Of a stretch of 64,000 nucleotides of DNA, positions 25,400 through 32,753 are shown piece after piece. Source of the stretch: Chitinophagales bacterium (GTDB taxonomy: Bacteria; Bacteroidota; Bacteroidia; Chitinophagales; JADIYW01); contig JACJXT010000011.1 in assembly GCA_020636535.1 (NCBI GenBank), positions 1,860,001 through 1,924,000 on the forward strand. Reading direction: 5' to 3'. A program made the position numbers and the translations under genes. The notes under the pieces are model-generated. The model had not been told where the DNA came from, ran no database searches, and worked only from the letters and a program-made list of their open reading frames with translations. How positions within the stretch are numbered: the first letter of the stretch is position 1; every line of letters starts with the position of its first letter.

Positions 25400-25407
25400 T
25401 ATCTTTG
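25400..25407 (+). promoter_or_regulatory. Candidate -7 box (TATCTTTG) for tRNA-Leu
   Basis: TATCTTTG fits TAnnTTTG and lies 10 bases before the mature tRNA 5' end. It is divergent from the OmpH-like promoter, with the two boxes about 34 bases apart. Confidence 0.6.
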
Positions 25408-25416
25408 CACACCTTC

Positions 25417-25498
25417 GCGGGTGTGGTGAAATTGGTAGACACGCTAGACTTAGGATCTAGTGCTTCACGGCATGGGGGTTCGAGTCCCTCCACCCGCA
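25417..25498 (+). tRNA. tRNA-Leu, anticodon UAG
   Basis: The acceptor stem GCGGGTG pairs with CACCCGC. The anticodon stem CTAGA/TCTAG holds the loop CTTAGGA, giving anticodon TAG (reads CUN). A long variable arm with the TGCTTCACGGCA stem-loop marks a class II tRNA, as expected for Leu. The T arm GGGGGTTCGAGTCCCTC is standard. CCA is not encoded. Confidence 0.97.
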
Positions 25499-25506
25499 CA
25501 CAAATT

Positions 25507-25555
25507 AATGTTGTTGTTGAAGTAATTACTACAGAAACAGCAACATTATTTTTTT
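25507..25555 (+). terminator. Terminator-like hairpin between tRNA-Leu and trigger factor
   Basis: AATGTTGTTGTT (25507-25518) pairs with AACAGCAACATT (25536-25547) with one G-U pair, and seven T follow at 25549-25555. The tig start codon is only 20 bases further on, and no TAnnTTTG box separates them, so tig may depend on read-through. Confidence 0.75.
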
Positions 25556-25575
25556 AAAAAAATAAAAGTAATATC

Positions 25576-26940
25576 GTGGAAATTAAAAAAAATCAGATTG
25601 ACGACTTAAATGCTACTATTAGTATTGATTTAAAACAAGCAGATTATTTAGATGCAGTAAATGCGAGCATCAAATCTTATAAAAAACAAGCACAAATAAA
25701 AGGTTTTAGAAAAGGTCATGTACCTGATGGTGTTATTAGAAAAATGTATGGTAATGCTATTTTGTTTGAAGAAATCAATAAAACACTTTCTGATGCTTTG
25801 AACAAATATATAGAAGATGAGAAATTAGAATTACTAGGCAGACCACTTCCTCAAGAAAATCAACAATTAGATTTAGATATTAAAAATCCGCAAGATTTTG
25901 AATTTATTTATGATATAGCTTTGGCTCCAAGTTTTGAATTGCCAAGCTATAATACTATAAATATAGATAAAGAAGTAGTAGACATTGACGATAAAACTCT
26001 TGATGACGAAGTAGACAAAATTGCTCAAAGATATGGTGAGTTACTACAATTACCAGAAGATGCCACTGTGGAAGATAAAGATGTGTTGACTGTTCACTTT
26101 AAAGAATTAGACGATAAAAATATAAAAGAAGACGGAGTTCAACACACAGGCGTTTTTAATTTAGAGATGTTGAAAGACGACAAAGTAAAAAAACAGTTAC
26201 TTAAAGCTAAGTTGAATGATACGCTGAACATCAATATTTTTGGTGCGTTTGATAGAAGTAAAGAAGAGGTTGCTAAACACTTTTTAGGATTAGAAGATAA
26301 TATTCCTAAAAATTTGTCTGATGATTTTGAAATGACCATCGAAAAAATTTCAAGAACTAAAAAAGCAGAAATTAATCAAGCTTTGTTTGATAAAGTGTAT
26401 GGTCCAGAAGTTTGTAAAACCGAAGAAGAGTTCAGAAATAAAATCAAACAAGAACTAGAAGGTTATGGCAAACAACTAAGCGAAAACAAAGTTAGAAGAG
26501 CCATTTTTGATAATTTGGTTGAAAAAACTAATATTCCATTACCAGATGATTTCTTAAAAAGATTCATCAAAGTATCTAACGAAAATCCAATCAGCGATGA
26601 ACAAATAGAAAAAGAATATCCAGAATTTAGCAAAGGATTAAAATGGAATTTAATCACTTCTAAAATTGCTAAAGACAACGACCTAAAAACTGATTTTGAA
26701 GATGTAAAAGCATTTTCTAGAGAGCAAGTGCGTCAGCAAATGGAAATGTACAACACTTCTGGCAACACTATTGATGACAAAACTTTAGATTTGCTCAACG
26801 ACAACATGATGCAAAGAGAAGACCATGTCAAAAAGTCATACGAATCTGCAATGGAACAAAAATTGTTTAATTTTTTAGAAAGTAAAGTAACGCTAAACGA
26901 TAAAAAGATTAGCTTTGATGATTTACTGAAGAACAATTAA
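25576..26940 (+). CDS. tig: Trigger factor, ribosome-associated chaperone and prolyl isomerase
   Basis: The 454-residue protein has the trigger factor layout. The N-terminal ribosome-binding domain holds the signature region KGFRKGHVPDGVIRKMYG (about 43-60; the family form is GFRxGKxP). A diverged FKBP-like middle domain spans about 155-245, with VLTVHFKELDDKN at its start. The C-terminal helical domain completes it. The start codon is GTG; no ATG fits before the conserved first strand (EIKKNQIDDLNATISI). It lies between tRNA-Leu and clpP, 11 bases before clpP, as in the common tig-clpP operon. Confidence 0.9.
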   Translation: MEIKKNQIDDLNATISIDLKQADYLDAVNASIKSYKKQAQIKGFRKGHVPDGVIRKMYGNAILFEEINKTLSDALNKYIEDEKLELLGRPLPQENQQLDLDIKNPQDFEFIYDIALAPSFELPSYNTINIDKEVVDIDDKTLDDEVDKIAQRYGELLQLPEDATVEDKDVLTVHFKELDDKNIKEDGVQHTGVFNLEMLKDDKVKKQLLKAKLNDTLNINIFGAFDRSKEEVAKHFLGLEDNIPKNLSDDFEMTIEKISRTKKAEINQALFDKVYGPEVCKTEEEFRNKIKQELEGYGKQLSENKVRRAIFDNLVEKTNIPLPDDFLKRFIKVSNENPISDEQIEKEYPEFSKGLKWNLITSKIAKDNDLKTDFEDVKAFSREQVRQQMEMYNTSGNTIDDKTLDLLNDNMMQREDHVKKSYESAMEQKLFNFLESKVTLNDKKISFDDLLKNN

Positions 26941-26951
26941 AATTAAACAAT

Positions 26952-27629
26952 ATGAATTTTGGACAAGAATTTAAAAAGTATGCCACCAAACACAAAGGCA
27001 TCAACAGTGCGTATATAGATAAATTTATAGACGCCAATGTTACCAACCTAACACCAAATATTATCGAAGAAAGACCTATGAATGTTGCTGCATTAGATGT
27101 TTTTTCTCGTTTAATGATGGACAGAATTATTTTTATGGGAACTGCCATAGATGATTATGTGGCTAACATTATTATGGCACAGTTGCTTTTCTTAGAAAGT
27201 GCTGATAACACTAGAGATGTACAAATTTACATCAACTCGCCTGGTGGAAGTGTTTACGCTGGTTTAGGTATTTACGATACCATGCAGTATATTAATCCAG
27301 ATGTAGCGACAATTTGTACAGGAATGGCTGCTTCTATGGCTGCTGTGTTATTAACTGCTGGTGCAAAAGGCAAAAGAAGTGCTTTAAAACACTCTAGAGT
27401 AATGATTCATCAACCAATGGGTGGTGTACAAGGACAACAAACTGATATTGAAATATCCTATAAAGAAATTACCAAGTTAAAAAGAGAGTTGTACGAAATT
27501 ATAGCGAACCATAGTGGACAAGACTATGACAAAGTAGAAAAAGACAGTGATAGAGATTACTGGATGACAGCTCCTGAAGCTAAAGAATATGGTATGATAG
27601 ACGAAGTATTATTGCGAAACGAGAAGTAA
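26952..27629 (+). CDS. clpP: ATP-dependent Clp protease proteolytic subunit
   Basis: The 225-residue serine protease has the triad Ser128 (TGMAASMAAVLL), His153 (MIHQPMGG) and Asp202 (DSDRDYWMTAPEA). The oxyanion and substrate-strand element NSPGGSVYAGLGIYD is conserved. The 30-residue N-terminal stretch before IIEERPMN is longer than in E. coli ClpP and may be a propeptide or axial-loop extension. It assembles into the tetradecamer that degrades substrates fed by ClpX or ClpC. Unlike the classic order, no clpX follows; the next gene encodes a TonB-C-domain protein beyond a terminator. Confidence 0.96.
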   Translation: MNFGQEFKKYATKHKGINSAYIDKFIDANVTNLTPNIIEERPMNVAALDVFSRLMMDRIIFMGTAIDDYVANIIMAQLLFLESADNTRDVQIYINSPGGSVYAGLGIYDTMQYINPDVATICTGMAASMAAVLLTAGAKGKRSALKHSRVMIHQPMGGVQGQQTDIEISYKEITKLKRELYEIIANHSGQDYDKVEKDSDRDYWMTAPEAKEYGMIDEVLLRNEK

Positions 27630-27642
27630 GACACAGAGCGTC

Positions 27643-27685
27643 ATTCCAAAAAAATCAAAGTAAAACGGAGAAATTTATTTGGAAT
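27643..27685. repeat. Small inverted repeat after clpP
   Basis: ATTCCAAA (27643-27650) pairs with TTTGGAAT (27678-27685). The context GCGTCATTCC...GGAATCT resembles the dispersed hairpin at 8619. It lies 14 bases after the clpP stop. Confidence 0.55.
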
Positions 27686-27751
27686 CTATTTTGATAGAAG
27701 TAAAAACTTTGATTTGAATTAAGAACAAAGATTTTATAAATAACAAATTTT

Positions 27752-27790
27752 AAAACTACTATGATGCATTTGCGTTGTAGTAGTTTTTTT
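27752..27790 (+). terminator. Rho-independent terminator of the tig-clpP transcript
   Basis: AAAACTACTA (27752-27761) pairs with TAGTAGTTTT (27778-27787) around a 16-base loop, with further T after the stem. Confidence 0.8.
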
Positions 27791-27834
27791 TATTTTGAAT
27801 GATATATTTAAAACAAATTATTATATTTACTGAC

Positions 27835-28359
27835 ATGAAAGTAATGCTTTATACTTGTATCATATTAATGACATTTTGTTCAATTGCAAAACCTCCTAAA
27901 AAAGTGAAGTTACCAATAACTAATTGTATTGAAGAAGCAAATTATGCACAAAGTGATGAATACAAAAACTATATCGACCAATTATGTAAAGAAAATTTCA
28001 AACAAATTGATACAAATACTATATCGGTTTATAATCAAAAAACTGAAGATATAATATCTCCATCATTTGGAAGTGCTGAAGATGGTAAAGAACAGTTAAT
28101 TAAATTCTTCGTTCTTAATATGAATTATCCTTACAAAGCAAAAGAATGTGATACTCAAGGAAAAGTATATGTACAGTTTATTGTAGATATTGATGGCACA
28201 ATAAAAAATGCAACTATTATAAAAGAATTATTAGGTTTTGGTTTAGAAGAAGAAGTAATTAACTTATTTAAAAAAATGCCAAATTGGAATCCAGCAAAAT
28301 TAAATGGTAAGATAGTTCCATGTTATTACATTTTTCCAGTTACCTTTAAACTTGCTTAG
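27835..28359 (+). CDS. Secreted protein with TonB C-terminal domain
   Basis: From the ATG at 27835 the protein has 174 residues and starts with a signal peptide (MKVMLYTCIILMTFCSIAKP). An upstream in-frame start at 27799 would put 12 extra residues before it and is less likely. The last 80 residues form a TonB-C/energy-transducer domain: GKVYVQFIVDIDGTIKNATI, then helix EEVINLFKKMPNWNPAKLNG and the final strand YYIFPVTFKL. There is no membrane anchor or Pro-rich spacer as in true TonB, so it is a stand-alone periplasmic TonB-C protein, a group that is numerous in Bacteroidota and of unclear role. Confidence 0.8.
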   Translation: MKVMLYTCIILMTFCSIAKPPKKVKLPITNCIEEANYAQSDEYKNYIDQLCKENFKQIDTNTISVYNQKTEDIISPSFGSAEDGKEQLIKFFVLNMNYPYKAKECDTQGKVYVQFIVDIDGTIKNATIIKELLGFGLEEEVINLFKKMPNWNPAKLNGKIVPCYYIFPVTFKLA

Positions 28360-28378
28360 TATAAAATAATTTCTTTTT

Positions 28379-28398
28379 CTGTCGGTGGAGACACGGAC
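28379..28398. repeat. Short hairpin repeat (CTGTCGGTGGAGACACGGAC)
   Basis: It is related to the reverse complement of 10935-10955 and 13775-13794. The three copies share a TGTCGGTG-x-AGACAC-type core and lie at gene ends, so they may be small REP-like hairpins. Confidence 0.45.
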
Positions 28399-28467
28399 TT
28401 ATATAAATTTAAATACAGAAAATTATTATTGCATATTAATATAATTATTATAAACAATATTTAACAA

Positions 28468-29271
28468 TCACACTTCTATAGGACTTGCTTTTTCAATAGG
28501 ATTTTGATTGAGTAGTACTTTTAACAATTCATATGCTTCTGGTAAGTGCTGTTGTAACTGTAATGGTCGCTCAAAAAATTGCTCTATACTACAAGCATAT
28601 AATTCGTCTTTGTCTTTATAAGCATACCAAGGCAAATAATTCGTTTGGTTACAATCATACGAAGCAATTACTTTTTCAGCATACTTTTCCCAAGCCAATT
28701 GATGCAAGTCGTCAAAATACATTTTATCTACTATACCAGAAATATGAATGGCATGTGCAAACTCATGTAGTGCTACATTAAAACCATCGTTTCTATCTTC
28801 TATACTTTTTAAGTAAGCACTTTCACTTAAAGCAATAAATCCTCTACTTCCTGAAGTATAACCAGACAATCTAATATCCGAATTATACAAATAAAAACTT
28901 TCTTTATAAATTTCAATTCTAGCAAAGTGGTCAATGGTAAAATATTTTAAACCAAAGGTTATTTGTACTAATTCGGCAGCTATTAGCAATAGCATTTTCT
29001 CTTTGTTTCTATTAGAAGTTCTAGTGTAGTAAAAGTCTTTTTTAGCAAGTATCATTATTAAGCGCTGTTCAAACTTCTTTTTAAGTGTATCACTTAAGGC
29101 TGCATAATACTGTTGATTTTCTAATAGAAAAGCTTTATCATATTTATTAAATTTGATACTATTCTTTAATACCCAAAATATTTTTTTGTACTTAGATTTT
29201 GGTTTATCGTTTCTAAATACTAAATAAAACTGCACACCAATAATTGATATTACGACTATAACTTTTATCAC
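28468..29271 (-). CDS. Zinc-dependent peptidase, MtfA-like (M90)
   Basis: The 267-residue protein has one N-terminal hydrophobic segment (VIVVISIIGVQFYLVF) that probably anchors it in the membrane. The catalytic HEFAH motif (NVALHEFAHAIHISG) matches the HExxH of M90 peptidases, and the downstream acidic ligand is likely in DELYACSIEQFFERP. Other family signs are FYYTRTSNRNKEKMLL and the SGYTSGSRGFIALSE segment before HEFAH. E. coli MtfA acts on the Mlc-linked glucose system; no such partner is seen here, so the substrate in this organism is unknown. Confidence 0.82.
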   Translation of the reverse strand: MIKVIVVISIIGVQFYLVFRNDKPKSKYKKIFWVLKNSIKFNKYDKAFLLENQQYYAALSDTLKKKFEQRLIMILAKKDFYYTRTSNRNKEKMLLLIAAELVQITFGLKYFTIDHFARIEIYKESFYLYNSDIRLSGYTSGSRGFIALSESAYLKSIEDRNDGFNVALHEFAHAIHISGIVDKMYFDDLHQLAWEKYAEKVIASYDCNQTNYLPWYAYKDKDELYACSIEQFFERPLQLQQHLPEAYELLKVLLNQNPIEKASPIEV

Positions 29272-29290
29272 TTATTTCCTACTATTAGTA

Positions 29291-29298
29291 CAAATATA
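29291..29298 (-). promoter_or_regulatory. Candidate -7 box (TATATTTG) for the MtfA-like gene
   Basis: On the minus strand TATATTTG lies about 20 bases before the start codon at 29271. The rest of the gap to 29542 holds only a 7-bp TTCCGTA/TACGGAA inverted repeat (29446-29479). Confidence 0.45.
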
Positions 29299-29542
29299 AT
29301 ACTATAAAAATAATTATCTTTTTAAATACAAAGTAAAGCTATTATTCATTCTACATTTAAGCATCATTCTTGAAAATTTCGTAGTATAATAAAGAAATGC
29401 AATCAATAACCTATTATATAAATTAAAACATATCAATATAATAGATTCCGTATATTTTTCGTTCCTCAAACTTACGGAAGGATGAGAGCACAGTTTGCAA
29501 AAAATGATTTTCCTTTATTTTGTTTCTAAATGCACAACAGGT

Positions 29543-29932
29543 TTAACTACTCTTTTTTTGTTTTAATCCATTTGGATACATTATTGTTAATAGTACAAAA
29601 ATGAGTAAGAAATTAAATTCCATACCATTTCTTCCTCCACCAACAACAAACCAACCTTCTTTAAAATGTACTAAAACAATTCCTGCTATTAATACAAATA
29701 TGGTAACTATACAAGCAATTTTTACATATTTATTAAATATCAAGCATAAAGCTGCTGCAATATGCGACAATTTAATTGCCCAAGCCAATGGTACACCAAA
29801 TGGTGCAAAACCAATTTGATTTAGGAAAAAATTTCCAAAATCGTTGATACCATTATTAAACATTCCTGCTATTGCATGAACTAATAAAATAACAACAACT
29901 GCAAATCGTAGTAGTAGTGTATTACTATTCAT
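29543..29932 (-). CDS. Small membrane protein, DoxX-like
   Basis: The 129-residue protein has four hydrophobic segments (FAVVVILLVHAIAGMF, PLAWAIKLSHIAAALCLIF, IACIVTIFVLIAGIVLV and FNFLLIFVLLTIMY). The repeat of short membrane helices, the early RF and the GGGRNGMEFNFLLI segment fit the DoxX/DoxD-like family of four-helix inner-membrane proteins. Their activity is poorly defined. It stands alone between non-coding stretches. Confidence 0.7.
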   Translation of the reverse strand: MNSNTLLLRFAVVVILLVHAIAGMFNNGINDFGNFFLNQIGFAPFGVPLAWAIKLSHIAAALCLIFNKYVKIACIVTIFVLIAGIVLVHFKEGWFVVGGGRNGMEFNFLLIFVLLTIMYPNGLKQKKSS

Positions 29933-30017
29933 AATTATATTTTGAACTAAATTTACAAATTTCTATGCTGAAACTAAATATAAAAAAGCATGAATTAAGT
30001 AATATAATTATACCATG

Positions 30018-30767
30018 TTACCATTCAAACGACAAGCCATTGTTCCATAAATAAGTGAGTTTTGTAGCACTTCCTATTGGTGGAACAGCATCATAAGTTA
30101 ATCGGTAACTCATGTATAAGCTTAAAAAACTGTTGATAGAAAAGTGAATAGCATTATCTGTAGTAATTCTATAGTCTTTCATATTGCTAATTAATGGTTG
30201 ATAATAAGTAGTGCTAGTTAGTTCTACTATATCATTAGGTTTTATAGTAAAACTTAAATAGGCATTTACTCTATGTTGCTTTAGTTTTTCAGTTTCTGCT
30301 TCATTGATTTCGTACTCGAACATATAGTGATAACCTAAATAAAATTTATATTTTTCTTTTTGCGATAATTTAAATCTAGGACCAGTGCCTATCAAATATC
30401 TTAATTTAAGTGCAGTTAATTCGTTGTGTTGAATTTGCGTAAAAGCTTCCCAACGCACCCAATTTCTTATTTTATAATTGTATCTAAAATGCAAAAAACC
30501 ACCATTTAAAATTTTCTCAGATTTGCCTTTTATCATCTCATAGCTTCCTAATAATAAATATAAGTTTTTTTCATTTTTATATTGGACATGAGCATTGGCA
30601 TAAAGTGTATAAAATGTATTTTGTTGTTTTCCAAACGAAAAACCAAAATCGCCACTACCAGCCCAACCTGTTGTATCGTTAACAAATCTTTCTTTTTCAA
30701 TATTTACAATCTGCGATTTTGAGTATAAGCCAACCAACAAAGTTGCTATTAATAGTAATGGTTTCAT
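30018..30767 (-). CDS. Outer-membrane beta-barrel protein, DUF481-like
   Basis: Starting at the ATG at 30767 gives 249 residues with a signal peptide (MKPLLLIATLLVGLYSKSQ); a longer frame reaching 30884 would bury this signal behind 39 unlikely residues. The mature part is a series of amphipathic strands ending in aromatic residues (FGFSFGKQQNTFYTLYANAH, YKFYLGYHYMFEYE, AYLSFTIKPNDIVELTSTTYY), and the chain ends in a strand with terminal Phe-Glu-Trp, as do many barrels. The overall pattern resembles DUF481/YdiY-type proteins. The ligand is unknown. Confidence 0.65.
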   Translation of the reverse strand: MKPLLLIATLLVGLYSKSQIVNIEKERFVNDTTGWAGSGDFGFSFGKQQNTFYTLYANAHVQYKNEKNLYLLLGSYEMIKGKSEKILNGGFLHFRYNYKIRNWVRWEAFTQIQHNELTALKLRYLIGTGPRFKLSQKEKYKFYLGYHYMFEYEINEAETEKLKQHRVNAYLSFTIKPNDIVELTSTTYYQPLISNMKDYRITTDNAIHFSINSFLSLYMSYRLTYDAVPPIGSATKLTYLWNNGLSFEW

Positions 30768-30816
30768 AGTACTAATATATAAATAATTAGTCATATATTT
30801 TTGATAGTACAAACTA

Positions 30817-30938
30817 GCTGAATTCAAGTTATAAACACTTTTATTAGACCTCTTTCTTAATTTACACACTTTAAAGCAGTGCATTCTATAAGAAACGCTG
30901 CGAAAATATTTTATACTAATAACCTGAGTTTGGTTTAA
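30817..30938. repeat. Short element with R1-like inverted ends
   Basis: GCTGAATTCAAGTTATAA (30817-30834) resembles the left end of the repeat at 6836. ACTAATAACCTGAGTTTGG (30917-30935) resembles the inverted form of that end. The 120-bp interior is AT-rich and not like the 6836 interior, so this may be a deleted relative. Confidence 0.4.
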
Positions 30939-31032
30939 AAGTTATTATAAATACTATTTATCAATAATTTAGATTTAAGCAGATTTTAAAGGTAATATAA
31001 CTACGCTGTATTTTATAAATTTTATATCATTT

Positions 31033-31070
31033 CTAATAAGGTTGAAGTACTACGCACTTATTTAGTTACT
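31033..31070 (-). repeat. Dispersed repeat R1, short fragment
   Basis: On the minus strand CTAAATAAGTGCGTAGTACTT and CTTCAACCTTATTAG follow the same order as in 6930-6954 and 32632-32665. Only this internal piece of R1 is preserved. The surrounding 30939-31164 is AT-rich without other signals. Confidence 0.55.
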
Positions 31071-31164
31071 AAAGTATATATGTAATAAAATAATTAATTA
31101 AATACTTATAATATTTTTAGTATTTTAAAATCAAACTCATATTAATAATAAAACTGTATAAACT

Positions 31165-31259
31165 TATCGCAGCGTCCTCTTACGAGAGACTTCTGCTATG
31201 AAGTAAAAGAAAAAAGCAAGAAAATTTATATCTAAAATCTATTAGGAATGAGGTCTATT
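31165..31259 (-). repeat. Dispersed repeat R3, inverted copy
   Basis: Read on the minus strand it matches 55066-55162. Both contain AGACCTC, then AAATTTTCTTGC, then the imperfect palindrome around GTCTCT and AGAGGAC. The palindrome alone recurs at 55338. Confidence 0.7.
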
Positions 31260-31278
31260 GTTGATTAATATCAATAAA

Positions 31279-31307
31279 AAAGTCCGAATAAAATATATTC
31301 GGACTTT
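31279..31307 (-). terminator. Terminator of the rpsF-rpsR-rplI operon
   Basis: AAAGTCCGAAT (31279-31289) and ATTCGGACTTT (31297-31307) form an 11-bp stem. On the minus strand a T-run follows the stem. Confidence 0.88.
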
Positions 31308-31334
31308 AAATATAATTTGAAAAAATTTCAGAAC

Positions 31335-31781
31335 TTATTCTGCTACTACTTCAAAATCTATCTCTGTAGAAATTTCTTTATAAACGCTTACTACTGCTTT
31401 ATAATCTCCAACAGATTTTACTTCTCCTTGAATTCTAATTTTCTTTCTGTCGATATCTACTTCTAATTGATTTTTGATTGCTTCTGCAATTTGAATATTG
31501 GTAACACTACCAAACAATTTACCAGAAGTACCAGCTTTAGCACCTACTTTTATTTTAGTTTCTGCTAATTTATTTGCTAGAGCAGTCATTTCTTCTGTAA
31601 GCTTAGCAATTTTAGCTGATCTTTGTCTTAAAACTTCTTCTAAATGTTTTTTATTTGATGTATTAGCTACTTTAGCCAATCCTTGAGGAATTAAAAAGTT
31701 TCTGCCATAACCTGGTTTAACAGAAACCAAGTCGTACTTAACTCCTAAATTATCTACATCTTGTAATAATATAACTTCCAT
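31335..31781 (-). CDS. rplI: 50S ribosomal protein bL9
   Basis: The 148 residues are the normal length. The N-terminal RNA-binding domain MEVILLQDVDNLGVKYDLVS with VKPGYGRNFLIPQGLA (22-37) is diagnostic. A central helix and the C-terminal domain (GKLFGSVTNIQIAEAI) follow. It is the last gene of the S6-S18-L9 cluster, 7 bases after rpsR, and binds the L1-stalk base of 23S rRNA. Confidence 0.97.
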   Translation of the reverse strand: MEVILLQDVDNLGVKYDLVSVKPGYGRNFLIPQGLAKVANTSNKKHLEEVLRQRSAKIAKLTEEMTALANKLAETKIKVGAKAGTSGKLFGSVTNIQIAEAIKNQLEVDIDRKKIRIQGEVKSVGDYKAVVSVYKEISTEIDFEVVAE

Positions 31782-31788
31782 GATTAAA

Positions 31789-32055
31789 TTATTTTAAAAG
31801 GTCAGTAACATAAGGCAATAATGCTAAATGGCGTGCCTTTTTTATAGCTTGAGAAACTTTTCTTTGATATTTTAAAGAGTTTCCTGTAATTCTTCTTGGT
31901 AAAATTTTACCTTGTTCATTTACAAATCGTAGTAAAAAATCAGGATCTTTATAATCGATATACTTGATTCCCATTTTTTTAAAACGGCAGTATTTTTTCT
32001 CTTGCTTTCCAATTTTTGGAGCATTTAAGAATTTAATTTCGTCTCTTGTTGCCAT
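31789..32055 (-). CDS. rpsR: 30S ribosomal protein bS18
   Basis: The 88-residue protein has the KYCRFKKMGIKYIDYKDPDF core, FVNEQGKILPRRITG and QAIKKARHLALLPY, all typical of bS18. It contains a single Cys (in KYCRF), not a full zinc-binding set. It pairs with bS6 on the 30S platform and lies one base after the rpsF stop. Confidence 0.97.
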   Translation of the reverse strand: MATRDEIKFLNAPKIGKQEKKYCRFKKMGIKYIDYKDPDFLLRFVNEQGKILPRRITGNSLKYQRKVSQAIKKARHLALLPYVTDLLK

Positions 32056-32056
32056 G

Positions 32057-32407
32057 TTATACCTCCTCTTTTTTAGTTCCAGCTTTCTTTTCTCTTCGTT
32101 TTACACTGTAATCAGCAGCGTGTTTGTCAAACTTAGTAGTAAGAAAACGCATAATGTTTTGATCTCTTTTAAATTCGGTTTCTAGTTTTCTAATTAACTG
32201 AGTGTCTAGTTTAAACTCAATTAAAGTGTAAAAACCTGTAGTTTTCTTTTGAATAGGATAAGCCAATTGCTTAATTCCCCAATCTTCTTGATGTAATACT
32301 TCTCCACCGTTTTCCTTTAAGAAGTCTGTATACTTCTTAACAGTTCTTGTATACTCATCGTTACTGAGTATGGGCGTAGAAATAAAAACTGTTTCGTAAT
32401 GATTCAT
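32057..32407 (-). CDS. rpsF: 30S ribosomal protein bS6
   Basis: The ATG at 32407 gives 116 residues starting MNHYETVFISTP, the conserved bS6 beginning. A longer frame to 32440 runs through the promoter box and is rejected. GVLHQEDWGIKQLAYPIQKKT-type motifs follow (EDWGIKQLAYPIQKK), with FYTLIEF. The C-terminus is Lys/Arg-rich. No ssb gene sits between rpsF and rpsR, unlike in Firmicutes. Confidence 0.96.
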   Translation of the reverse strand: MNHYETVFISTPILSNDEYTRTVKKYTDFLKENGGEVLHQEDWGIKQLAYPIQKKTTGFYTLIEFKLDTQLIRKLETEFKRDQNIMRFLTTKFDKHAADYSVKRREKKAGTKKEEV

Positions 32408-32428
32408 AAATAAATAAATTTTGAGGTG

Positions 32429-32436
32429 CAAAGGTA
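32429..32436 (-). promoter_or_regulatory. Promoter -7 box (TACCTTTG) of the rpsF operon
   Basis: On the minus strand GCTACCTTTGCAC carries TAnnTTTG, 21 bases before the rpsF ATG. The identical GCTACCTTTGCAC occurs before rpsO at 35259, a strong sign that this is the ribosomal-gene promoter form in this genome. Confidence 0.7.
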
Positions 32437-32542
32437 GCAATTAAAATTAATATAAAGAAATACCGAGTTTAATTTATTATTAGTAAGCTACTCTCCTATT
32501 AACACAAGATTGCTATGTAGTACTTATACTATGACTTTAATA

Positions 32543-32677
32543 AACCCAAGTTACGCATTAGGTACTTTTTATACCATGAGTTGCACACATGGTTACTCAA
32601 ATTGAAGTATTTCATACTTCTAGTTCTAATACTAAATAAGATGTGTTGTAGTCTTCAACTTTATTAGTTCTAGCGTT
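32543..32677 (+). repeat. Dispersed repeat R1, second long copy
   Basis: 32558-32677 matches 6851-6965, as described at the first copy. Its left end ACCCAAGTTACGCATTAGG matches the inverted right end at 7029-7046. It sits between rpsF and the pnp terminator; no gene is in 32441-32703. Confidence 0.6.
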
Positions 32678-32703
32678 TATACTAATTAGCATAAAAACAA
32701 AAA

Positions 32704-32729
32704 AAGTCAAGTTATAAAAAACTTGACTT
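32704..32729 (-). terminator. Rho-independent terminator of pnp
   Basis: AAGTCAAGTT (32704-32713) pairs with AACTTGACTT (32720-32729). On the minus strand a run of seven T follows. Confidence 0.88.
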
Positions 32730-32753
32730 CAATTATTATCCTATATAAAAATA

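Noticed and set aside
30768..30884. N-terminal extension of the DUF481-like protein
   Set aside because: It would hide a good signal peptide behind 39 residues of unlikely composition.
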